Below, in pieces: positions 8,402 through 15,625 of a DNA stretch of 64,000 bases (positions are counted from its first letter, which is position 1; each line of letters opens with the position of its first letter). The position numbers were made by a program, and so were the translations under genes. The DNA lies in the NCBI GenBank assembly GCA_946480785.1, contig CAMLLD010000023.1, forward strand, positions 1 to 64,000, in the 5' to 3' direction. Below the pieces are notes generated by a model that was not told where the DNA came from, ran no database searches, and worked only from the letters and a program-made list of their open reading frames with translations. This DNA is from an uncultured Blastocatellia bacterium. Its GTDB lineage: Bacteria > Acidobacteriota > Blastocatellia > Pyrinomonadales > Pyrinomonadaceae.

Positions 8402-9094
8402 ATGATCAGCAAATCTTGGAGCCGCAAGTCCATCGCGACTGCTGTGGCGGTTGCCGTTTTGAGTGTCTACTCAATGGTGGTATTGGCTGCGCCAGGCGCC
8501 AAGGCGTCAGGCGAGTTGTCGGTCTCCGGGCAAGTGACGGTGAACGGCCAAAAGGTTATCTCTGGTGGCACGGTGTTTTCGGATTCGACGATTAGCACCG
8601 CGGCTCAAAGCAGCGCATCGGTGAACATTAGCAAGGTCGGACGCGTTGAACTCGCTCCGAACAGCAATCTTCGCCTCAGCTTCTCTGACAACAGCATCAC
8701 AGCGATGCTCGAAACCGGCAGTGCCCAGGTATCGACCTTAGCCGGTAAGACCGTTAACCTGACCACCAAAGACGGAACAGTTGTGGTCGATGGCAGCCAG
8801 GCTACCACCTTCACGGTGAGTGCTCTGCGCGGCCGCACATCAGTTGCCACTCAGTCGGGTGTCGCGCAGTTCCGCACCGGCAATACTTCGAAGCAGATCG
8901 CAGCCGGCGAGAGTGCAACCGCGGGAACTCCGAATCCGCAGGGTGACGATGATGACGATGGTCTGAGTGGTGGCGCGCTGGCCGTGCTGCTGTTGGCTAT
9001 CGGTGGCGCGGTGGCAGGTGTTCTTTATGCTGCGTTCCACAACAACGACCTTAACTTCGGCGGCAGCGTTACCGTAGTCAGCCCGACCAAGTAA
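8402..9094 (+). CDS. FecR-domain secreted/membrane-anchored protein
   Basis: A 230-residue protein. An N-terminal signal segment (SIATAVAVAVLSVYSMVVLAAPGAKA) precedes a beta-rich FecR-type domain (about residues 40-165; ELSVSGQVTVNGQ, VELAPNSNLRLSF, VVVDGSQATTFTV). A short acidic stretch (GDDDDDG) leads to a C-terminal hydrophobic helix (ALAVLLLAIGGAVAGVLYAAF). FecR domains occur in sigma regulators and in stand-alone envelope proteins; no sigma factor is adjacent, so the latter is more likely. The start at 8402 follows GGGAGG at 8389-8394; the ATG at 8375 lies upstream of that SD. It has its own promoter and terminator, so it is monocistronic. Confidence 0.75.
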   Translation: MISKSWSRKSIATAVAVAVLSVYSMVVLAAPGAKASGELSVSGQVTVNGQKVISGGTVFSDSTISTAAQSSASVNISKVGRVELAPNSNLRLSFSDNSITAMLETGSAQVSTLAGKTVNLTTKDGTVVVDGSQATTFTVSALRGRTSVATQSGVAQFRTGNTSKQIAAGESATAGTPNPQGDDDDDGLSGGALAVLLLAIGGAVAGVLYAAFHNNDLNFGGSVTVVSPTK

Positions 9095-9162
9095 AGTTTC
9101 GTCCGGTTGGTAAAAGCACTGTGGCACTGGCAATCAGCGCTGCGGTCACTATGAATTGACTC

Positions 9163-9202
9163 TGCGGGTCACGCGAGAACTGCGCGTGGCCCGCAAGATT
9201 TT
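9163..9202 (+). terminator. Intrinsic terminator after the FecR-domain gene
   Basis: TGCGGGTCACGCG (9163-9175) pairs with CGCGTGGCCCGCA (9183-9195) over 13 base pairs with one G-T wobble, around a 7-base loop. A short T-rich run (GATTTT) follows. It lies between the FecR-domain gene and ugd. Confidence 0.6.
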
Positions 9203-9245
9203 GCCCGCATGTTTTCGTCGGCCCCTGCCGTCTAGGAATCTCCGA

Positions 9246-10544
9246 ATGCATATCGCAGTTATTGGAACAGGCTATGTAGGACTCGTTACGGGAGCCTGCT
9301 TTGCCGAGTTTGGTGTCGACGTCACTTGCGTGGACGTTGACGAAGGGAAGATCAAAAATCTGCTCAACGGCGATATGCCGATCTACGAGCCGGGTCTCGA
9401 GCAACTGGTTGCCAAGAACAGTCAGGCCGGACGGCTGCGATTCACGACCGACGTTCGCCAGGCTGTCGAACAGGCGCTCGTGATTTTTCTCGCCGTGGGC
9501 ACGCCACCGAAGGAAGACGGCTCTCCCGACATGAGGTTTGTGGAGGAAGCAGCGGGCTCGATTGCGGATTACATGAACGGCTACAAGGTGATCGTCACGA
9601 AGTCGACGGTGCCGATCGGGACGGGGGAACACCTTCGCACACTGATCGCCGAGCGTAAAAAGACGAAAGCCACGTTTGGTATCGTTTCGAATCCCGAGTT
9701 TCTGCGCGAAGGCGCAGCGATCAACGACTTCATGCGGCCCGATCGCGTCGTGCTCGGCAGCCGCGACGAAGAAGCGATCGCGATCATGAAAGACTTGTAT
9801 CGCCCGCTTTATCTGATTGAAGCGCCTTTCGTGATCACGTCACTCGAAGCCGCCGAGTTAACGAAATACGCTGCCAACGCTTTTCTCGCCACCAAGATTT
9901 CCTTCATCAATGAGATTGCGAACCTGTGCGACAAGATCGGTTGCGACGTTCACGACGTGGCGCGCGCGATCGGCATGGACAAACGCATCGGCAGTAAGTT
10001 CCTTCATCCTGGTCCGGGTTTTGGCGGTTCCTGTTTTCCGAAGGACACGAGTGCGTTGCAGTCGGTAGCGAAGCAGTACGAATGCGAAACGTTGATTGTC
10101 GATGCGGTGATCAAAGTCAACCAGAAGCAAAGCGAACTGATGCTCGCCAAGATTCGCGAGCTCGTCGGCACGCTTCAGGGCAAGACGATCGCGGTGTTGG
10201 GACTCGCGTTCAAACCCGAAACAGACGACATGCGGGAGGCGCCGGCAATCCCGATCATCAAGAGTCTCGTCGCGGACGGCGCAAAAGTTCGCGCTTACGA
10301 TCCGGTGGCGATGTCGGAAGCGAAGAAGTTACCGTTGAAGATCGAGTATGCCGACGATGAATACGCAGCGGTGGCCGGTGCTGACGCGCTCGTCTTTATC
10401 ACCGAGTGGAACCAGTTTCGCGCGCTCGATCTCGCCCGCATTCGCGACCTCATGGCGACGCCGAAAGTCGCCGACCTCCGCAACATTTACGATCCCGATG
10501 ACATGAGAGAACTTGGTTTTCAATATGTGGGTGTGGGCCGATAA
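9246..10544 (+). CDS. ugd: UDP-glucose 6-dehydrogenase
   Basis: Oxidises UDP-glucose to UDP-glucuronate in two NAD-dependent steps, supplying precursors for surface polysaccharides. The protein has 432 residues. The Rossmann start is GTGYVGLVTG (residues 7-16), followed by STVPIGTG, the NPEFLREG motif, ELTKYAANAF, and the catalytic cysteine in GGSCFPKD (near residue 263). The C-terminal UDP-binding domain contains AFKPETDDMREAP. The ATG at 9246 begins exactly at the family N-terminus (MHIAVIG); the frame is open 90 bases further upstream but without homology. A sugar-epimerase gene follows after 3 bases. Confidence 0.95.
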   Translation: MHIAVIGTGYVGLVTGACFAEFGVDVTCVDVDEGKIKNLLNGDMPIYEPGLEQLVAKNSQAGRLRFTTDVRQAVEQALVIFLAVGTPPKEDGSPDMRFVEEAAGSIADYMNGYKVIVTKSTVPIGTGEHLRTLIAERKKTKATFGIVSNPEFLREGAAINDFMRPDRVVLGSRDEEAIAIMKDLYRPLYLIEAPFVITSLEAAELTKYAANAFLATKISFINEIANLCDKIGCDVHDVARAIGMDKRIGSKFLHPGPGFGGSCFPKDTSALQSVAKQYECETLIVDAVIKVNQKQSELMLAKIRELVGTLQGKTIAVLGLAFKPETDDMREAPAIPIIKSLVADGAKVRAYDPVAMSEAKKLPLKIEYADDEYAAVAGADALVFITEWNQFRALDLARIRDLMATPKVADLRNIYDPDDMRELGFQYVGVGR

Positions 10545-10547
10545 ACG

Positions 10548-11507
10548 ATGCCGTTAACGGGAACAGTGGTCGTAACAGGTGGCGCCGGCTTCATTGGTTC
10601 GCACATTGCAGCCGCGCTTAGCAACAGCGGTGCGCGCGTCAGAGTGCTCGACGATCTCTCGACCGGCCATCGTGAGAACCTCGAAGAGATAGGCGGCGAC
10701 ATCGATTTCATCGAGGGCAGTGTTGCCGATGAAGCTCTCGTGCAGAAAGCACTCCAGGGCGCGGAAGTGGTTTTTCACGAGGCGGCGATTCCGTCGGTGC
10801 CGCGCTCGGTCGAGGCGCCGAAACAGACGCACATCGCATCAGTAGACGGCACGTTTTCTCTCCTGTTGGCGGCGCGCGATCAGAAGGTGCGACGCGTGGT
10901 CTATGCGGCGTCGAGCTCGGCTTACGGAGATCAGCCGACGCTGCCGAAGTCCGAACAGATGCTGCCGGATCCGTTGTCGCCTTACGCGGTGGCGAAACTC
11001 GTGGGCGAGTACTACTGCCGCGTCTTCACGCGTGTTTACGGACTTGAGACGGTGGCGCTGCGCTACTTCAACGTGTTTGGACCACGACAAGATCCGACCT
11101 CGCAATACTCGGGCGTCGTTTCGCGTTTCATCAGCGCGTTGCTCGGCAACGGGACGCCGATGATCTTTGGCGACGGCGAACAGTCGCGTGATTTCACTTA
11201 CATCGACAACGTTGTCGCCGCGAACCTCAGCGCGGCGGATGCGCCGGGCGCGTCGGGCAAAGTCATCAACGTCGCAAACGGCGAGCGCATCACGTTGAAC
11301 CAATTGCTTGCGGTGCTGAAAGAATTGACGGGCAGGCCGGACGTGAACGCCGAGTACGCTGCGCCGCGCGTGGGCGACGTGAAGCACAGTCTCGCTGACA
11401 ACACGATGGCCCGCGAGCTGCTCGGTTACGAATGCAAAGTGGGTTTGCGTGAAGGTTTGAAACGAACCATGGATTGGTGGCAGACGAGCCGCTTTGCGAA
11501 TTCCTAG
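10548..11507 (+). CDS. NAD-dependent UDP-sugar epimerase/dehydratase (extended SDR)
   Basis: A 319-residue extended [13 protein letters not shown] binds NAD near the N-terminus; the catalytic set is SSSAYG and Y-x3-K ([12 protein letters not shown]), with [12 protein letters not shown] as the substrate-loop signature. It most resembles UDP-glucose or UDP-N-acetylglucosamine 4-epimerases of polysaccharide clusters; the exact sugar cannot be fixed from sequence. It lies 3 bases after ugd, so both enzymes are probably co-expressed to make nucleotide-sugar precursors. Its stop shares a CTAG with the stop of the convergent mtnA. Confidence 0.88.
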   Translation: MPLTGTVVVTGGAGFIGSHIAAALSNSGARVRVLDDLSTGHRENLEEIGGDIDFIEGSVADEALVQKALQGAEVVFHEAAIPSVPRSVEAPKQTHIASVDGTFSLLLAARDQKVRRVVYAASSSAYGDQPTLPKSEQMLPDPLSPYAVAKLVGEYYCRVFTRVYGLETVALRYFNVFGPRQDPTSQYSGVVSRFISALLGNGTPMIFGDGEQSRDFTYIDNVVAANLSAADAPGASGKVINVANGERITLNQLLAVLKELTGRPDVNAEYAAPRVGDVKHSLADNTMARELLGYECKVGLREGLKRTMDWWQTSRFANS

Positions 11508-12562
11508 TTTCTTTCCGCGGTCTGGAATAGTTCCTTCAAGCTCTCATCGTACGGCGCACGCGCGACGCCTTTGTCCGTAATGATCGCCGCGATTAAGTGA
11601 TTCGGCGTTACGTCAAACGCGGGGTTGTGAACCTTGATGCCGTCCGGCGCCAACTGGTGGTCGCGAATGTGAGTTACCTCAGCCGGATCGCGTTCCTCGA
11701 TCGGAATCTCATCGCCTGAATGCAACGACATATCTAGCGTCGTCAAAGGCGCGGCAACGTAGAACGGAATGTTGTGTTCGCGCGCGAGCACCGCAACCAT
11801 GTAAGTGCCGATCTTGTTTGCCGTGTCGCCGTTTGCGGCGATGCGATCCGCGCCCACAACGACCGCATCGACCTTGCCGCTCTTCATCACATGCCCGGCC
11901 ATGTTGTCGGTGATCACCGTGACCGGAATATCGTCCTTCGCTAGTTCCCACGCCGTCAGTCGTAAGCCTTGTAGAAACGGCCGCGTCTCATCGGCGATCA
12001 CCGCGATCTTTTTTCCAGCGTCACGCGCCCCGCGGATGACGCCGAGCGCTGTGCCGTAATCCCCCGCGGTAGCCAGCGCGCCGGCGTTACAATGTGTGAG
12101 CACGGTGGCGCCGTCGGGAAGCAATGGACCACCAAACTTTCCGATCGCGCGATTAGCGGCGATGTCTTCTTCGAAGATCGCGAGTGCTTCCGCGATGAGA
12201 ATCTTCTTCATTTCTTCCACGTCGTTCGTGGTGGCTTTCGCGCCGCGAAAGGTCGCGCGCATGCGTTCGATGGCCCAGAAGAGGTTCACCGCGGTCGGAC
12301 GCGTCTTGCCCATGTAGTCGCAGATGTATTGGAAGTCGTCTTCGAGATCGGCGATTGAAGTGCCGACTGACTGGCTCGCGCCGAGCGCGATGCCCATCGC
12401 GGCGGAGACGCCGATCGCGGGCGCGCCACGCACGACCATTTTCCTGATCGCTTCCGCGACTTCATCGTAAGAACGCAGCATCAGGTAGACTTCCTGCGAC
12501 GGCAGGAGTCGTTGATCGAGCATGCGTACGCCGTCTTTTGTCCATTCCACAGTTTTGATCAT
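11504..12562 (-). CDS. mtnA: S-methyl-5-thioribose-1-phosphate isomerase
   Basis: Methionine-salvage isomerase that converts methylthioribose-1-phosphate to methylthioribulose-1-phosphate. The protein has 352 residues, normal for the family. It shows [13 protein letters not shown] near residue 45, the catalytic cysteine in THCNAG (Cys158) and the catalytic aspartate in [10 protein letters not shown] (Asp239). No other salvage gene is next to it. Its start is about 40 bases from the promoter of the divergent B12 operon. Confidence 0.95.
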   Translation of the reverse strand: MIKTVEWTKDGVRMLDQRLLPSQEVYLMLRSYDEVAEAIRKMVVRGAPAIGVSAAMGIALGASQSVGTSIADLEDDFQYICDYMGKTRPTAVNLFWAIERMRATFRGAKATTNDVEEMKKILIAEALAIFEEDIAANRAIGKFGGPLLPDGATVLTHCNAGALATAGDYGTALGVIRGARDAGKKIAVIADETRPFLQGLRLTAWELAKDDIPVTVITDNMAGHVMKSGKVDAVVVGADRIAANGDTANKIGTYMVAVLAREHNIPFYVAAPLTTLDMSLHSGDEIPIEERDPAEVTHIRDHQLAPDGIKVHNPAFDVTPNHLIAAIITDKGVARAPYDESLKELFQTAERN

Positions 12563-12598
12563 CGTGCGCGAATCTTATCACGGATGAAGCGGATCGAG

Positions 12599-12626
12599 TT
12601 GACACCCGCGGAAAGCGCGTGATAGT
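12599..12626 (+). promoter_or_regulatory. Probable promoter of the cobalamin riboswitch/btu operon
   Basis: TTGACA (12599-12604) is followed after 16 bases by GATAGT (12621-12626). Transcription would start just before the riboswitch aptamer. The -35 is perfect; the -10 matches four of six positions. Confidence 0.5.
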
Positions 12627-12639
12627 GTGCGGCGCGTTG

Positions 12640-12880
12640 GACCGATCTTTGTAGAGATAAAAACGTCCGGGTGCCCCGAAAAAGGGGAGAATAGGGAAGC
12701 GGGTGTGAATCCCGCGCGGTCGCGCCACTGTGATGAGAACGTTGTTCTCTAAGCCAGGAGACCTGCCCGACGTTGCAGCCTCTTCAACACTCGCGCAAGG
12801 TGTTCAGGCCGCACACGGGTTTCCTATTTGAGTCCCGCTGATGCCTGTTTCCTTCGCGAAACAGGAGGTCAGCGGGACTT
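12640..12880 (+). promoter_or_regulatory. Cobalamin (B12) riboswitch with expression platform
   Basis: The leader carries the conserved cobalamin aptamer blocks in order: GGTGCC (12670-12675), GGGAA (12694-12698) followed by GCGGGTGTGAATCCCGC, GCCACTGTGA (12724-12733) and the B12 box AGCCAGGAGACCTGCC (12752-12767). A strong hairpin then spans 12831-12879. The outer stem AGTCCCGCTGA pairs with TCAGCGGGACT, and the inner stem CCTGTTTC pairs with GAAACAGG. The Shine-Dalgarno AGGAGG (12863-12868) lies in its 3' arm, so ligand binding probably controls translation of the first btu gene; a T-rich run after the stem leaves termination possible too. The outer limits are approximate. Confidence 0.92.
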
Positions 12881-13818
12881 TGTCGTTGTTACCACAAATT
12901 CAGTTCAGACGGTTCTTGATCTTACTCGGCGTGCTGTTGCTCGCGGCGGCGTTCGCGTGTTCGACGGGGCGCACGCCGACGCCAAGTTCCTCCTCTTCGA
13001 CCGCGCAACTGACGGATGATGCGGGTCGCGTGGTAACTGTTCCGCAGCGCGTCGATCGTGTGATCACGCTCGCGCCGAACCTCACCGAGATCGTGTTTGC
13101 GATCGGCGCGGGGGATCGCCTCGTCGGTAACACGACCTACTGCGATTATCCAGCGGAAGCTAAGAACATCGCCAAGATCGGCGACACGCTGCATCCCAAC
13201 CTCGAACGGATCATCGCTTTGAAACCGCAAGTCGTGCTGATCTCGACTGCCTCGCAGCTCGAGACTTTCACCCAGCAATTACAGAATCAAAACATCGTCG
13301 CCTTCGTTACCGACCCGCACGATCTCGATGGCGTGTTTCGTTCAATCGAACAAGTGGGCTGGATCATGGGCCAGCAGCAACAAGCCAACGGGCTCGTGGC
13401 GAAACTGCGCGAGCGCACGAATGCGGTGGAGCAAGCGGTGAAGAACCTGCCGCCGGTCCGTGTTTTCTATCAGGCCTCCGGCGAACCGCTCTACGTTCCC
13501 GGCCACGATGCTTTCGTCACCGATCTGATTCGCCGTGCGGGCGGGATCTCGGTCACTGCGGACGTGCCTGGCGCGTGGCCCAAGTTCAGTAACGAGTCCG
13601 CGCTCGCGGCGAAACCCGAAGCGATCATTTTGCCGACCGGCGGCTCGATGGGCGCGGCGAATTCCACGGTCGCCGAAGCGTTGCGCAACTCGCCCGCGGT
13701 GCTCGCCGGGCGCGTTTACAAAATCAACGACGATCATCTCGCGCGGCCTGGACCACGCGTGGTGGACGGGCTCGAAGAGATGGCCCGTGCACTTCATCCG
13801 GAAGCTTTCAAGCAATGA
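12880..13818 (+). CDS. btuF: Cobalamin ABC transporter substrate-binding lipoprotein (BtuF-like)
   Basis: A periplasmic-facing helical-backbone (cluster A) binding protein. The N-terminus has a hydrophobic signal (RRFLILLGVLLLAAAFAC) ending in a cysteine that suits lipid attachment, then a Ser/Thr-rich linker. The binding domain begins at LTDDAGRVVTV, with DRVITLAPNLTEIVFAIGAG and GDTLHPNLERIIALKP typical of BtuF. I chose the TTG at 12880 because AGGAGG lies 11 bases upstream; the in-frame ATG at 12841 sits inside the regulatory hairpin and has no SD. The riboswitch directly upstream identifies the ligand as a corrinoid. The stop overlaps the next start as ATGA. Confidence 0.88.
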   Translation: MSLLPQIQFRRFLILLGVLLLAAAFACSTGRTPTPSSSSSTAQLTDDAGRVVTVPQRVDRVITLAPNLTEIVFAIGAGDRLVGNTTYCDYPAEAKNIAKIGDTLHPNLERIIALKPQVVLISTASQLETFTQQLQNQNIVAFVTDPHDLDGVFRSIEQVGWIMGQQQQANGLVAKLRERTNAVEQAVKNLPPVRVFYQASGEPLYVPGHDAFVTDLIRRAGGISVTADVPGAWPKFSNESALAAKPEAIILPTGGSMGAANSTVAEALRNSPAVLAGRVYKINDDHLARPGPRVVDGLEEMARALHPEAFKQ

Positions 13819-14828
13819 CGACGACGCGCGTCACACTTCGGCGCACTTTGATCGCTTGCGGCGCGCTTACGCTCGCGCTGGTCGCGGCGATCGTGGCGTT
13901 GTCGTTGATCGGCAGCGAACGATTACCCGCGAGTGCGTCGCTCTGCGCGATCTTCACCGCAGGCACGTCGCCGTGCGGTCTGTCGCGCGACCAGTACGAC
14001 ATTCTGTTTCAGCTTCGTTTGCCGCGGATTTTGTTGGCGGCGGCGGTGGGCGGTTCGCTCGCGACGGCGGGCGCGAGTTATCAGGCGCTGCTGCGCAATC
14101 CGCTCGCGGAGCCGTACCTGCTTGGCGTCTCAAACGGTGCGGCGGTGGGGACGATGATCGCGCTCGTCTTCTTCGGCGCGTTCGAGTGGAGCCGGCCGGT
14201 GCTGGCGTTTGCGGGTGCTTTGATCGCGACCATCGCCGTTTACCAACTCGCGCGCGGACGCACCGGCGCGACGCCCGAGCGTTTGATACTCGCCGGCGTG
14301 ATCGTTACGACATTTCTTTCGTCGGCGATCGTGTTCGTCACGACGCTGATGGATGCGACGCGGATCAGATCGTTCACGTTCTGGCTGCTCGGAGATCTCT
14401 CTGGTCCAACCGGAGGATTGCTGCCGGTCGTGATCGCAATCGCGTTGCTCGGCACGCTTGCGCTGACGCTGAATGCGCGTTCGCTGAACTTGCTGATGCT
14501 TGGCGAACGCGATGCGTTTGATCTCGGCGTGGAAGTGGGACGCGTGCGGATTCTGGTTTTCGTCGTGGCGAGTTTGTTGGTGGGAAGTTCGGTCGCGGCG
14601 AGTGGTTCGGTCGGTTACGTCGGTCTGGTGGTGCCGCATCTGGTGCGACTCTCGCTCGGCAGCGATAACCGGATCAGCATTCCGGCCGCGGCGCTCGGTG
14701 GCGCGTTGTTTGTGATCGTGGCGGACACAGTCGCGCGCACGATCATCGCTCCGCGCGAACTGCCCGTCGGCGCCATCACGGCGCTCATTGGCGCGCCCTT
14801 GTTCATTTACCTCTTGAAGCGCGTGTGA
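13815..14828 (+). CDS. btuC: Cobalamin ABC transporter permease (BtuC/FecCD family)
   Basis: A 337-residue inner-membrane permease. Many hydrophobic helices are visible, starting with TLIACGALTLALVAAIVALSL. The family signatures are LRLPRILLAAAVGGSLATAG with YQALLRNPLAEPYLLGVSNGA, and a late GYVGLVVPHLVRLSLG. It would form the channel for B12 with the ATPase encoded 7 bases downstream and receive substrate from BtuF, whose stop codon overlaps its ATG. FecCD permeases also carry heme or siderophores; the upstream riboswitch decides for cobalamin. Confidence 0.9.
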   Translation: MTTTRVTLRRTLIACGALTLALVAAIVALSLIGSERLPASASLCAIFTAGTSPCGLSRDQYDILFQLRLPRILLAAAVGGSLATAGASYQALLRNPLAEPYLLGVSNGAAVGTMIALVFFGAFEWSRPVLAFAGALIATIAVYQLARGRTGATPERLILAGVIVTTFLSSAIVFVTTLMDATRIRSFTFWLLGDLSGPTGGLLPVVIAIALLGTLALTLNARSLNLLMLGERDAFDLGVEVGRVRILVFVVASLLVGSSVAASGSVGYVGLVVPHLVRLSLGSDNRISIPAAALGGALFVIVADTVARTIIAPRELPVGAITALIGAPLFIYLLKRV

Positions 14829-14835
14829 GTCAGAG

Positions 14836-15624
14836 ATGCTCGAAGCTCGTGACGTGACAATCAAGTATGGCGAACGCGTGGCAGTCGCGGATGTGTCCGT
14901 GCGGCTCGCGGCGGGAGAGATCACGGCGCTCATTGGACCAAACGGCGCGGGCAAGTCGACATTCCTGCGAGCGCTGAATGGCCAGGTGCGCCGGGCTGCG
15001 GGCGTGATCCTGCTCGACGGCGAGCCGATCGAAAAACTCAGCCGCCGCACGATTGGACGACGCATCGCGGTCGTGGCCCAGGAAGCGGAACTGCGCTTTC
15101 CCGTCACGGTGCTCGAGTTCGTACTCGGCGGCCGCTTCGCATGGGCCAGCAACGCGGGTTGGGGTTGGGAAACCGACAGGGATCTCAGCGTCGCGGACGC
15201 GGTGTTGCGGGAAACGGAATTGACGGAGTTGAGCGGTCGTTTGCTGAACGAGTTGTCAGGCGGCGAACGACAACGCGCCGTGCTCGCGCGCGCGTTGGCC
15301 ACCGAAGCCGCGCATCTCCTGCTCGACGAGCCGACCGCAAACCTCGATCTTTCACACCAGGCCACGCTGTTGTCACTGGTCAGAAGTCGATGCGACGAGC
15401 ATCAGGCTGCGGCGCTCGTCGTCACGCACGACATCAACCTCGCCGCTCAGTTTGCCGATCACATTTTGCTGATGAAACAGGGAAGGGTCCTCGATGCTGG
15501 ACCACCGCGCGCGGTCTTGACGCCCGAGCTGCTGCGCGAAGTTTTTGATGTAACCGTTTTAGTTGACGCCCATCCGGTCACGAACGCGCCGCGCGTCACG
15601 CCGGTACACGGCAGGAGAAGTTAA
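14836..15624 (+). CDS. btuD: Cobalamin ABC transporter ATP-binding protein
   Basis: A 262-residue ABC ATPase. Walker A is GPNGAGKST (residues ~35-43), the Q-loop region VAQEAELRF, the signature LSGGERQRAVLARALA, Walker B HLLLDEPTANLDL and the switch histidine in VVTHDIN. It powers uptake through the neighbouring permease. It resembles HmuV/FecE-type subunits, but the operon shows a role in B12 transport. 7 bases separate it from btuC, and the receptor gene follows after 1 base. Confidence 0.92.
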   Translation: MLEARDVTIKYGERVAVADVSVRLAAGEITALIGPNGAGKSTFLRALNGQVRRAAGVILLDGEPIEKLSRRTIGRRIAVVAQEAELRFPVTVLEFVLGGRFAWASNAGWGWETDRDLSVADAVLRETELTELSGRLLNELSGGERQRAVLARALATEAAHLLLDEPTANLDLSHQATLLSLVRSRCDEHQAAALVVTHDINLAAQFADHILLMKQGRVLDAGPPRAVLTPELLREVFDVTVLVDAHPVTNAPRVTPVHGRRS

Positions 15625-15625
15625 G

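Noticed and set aside
12841..12879. ATG at 12841 as the btuF start
   Set aside because: It lies in the 5' arm of the riboswitch hairpin with no SD, while TTG 12880 has AGGAGG; kept only as an alternative.
14130..15365. 411-codon open frame antisense to btuC/btuD
   Set aside because: Arg/Ser/Thr-rich shadow frame opposite clear ABC transporter genes.
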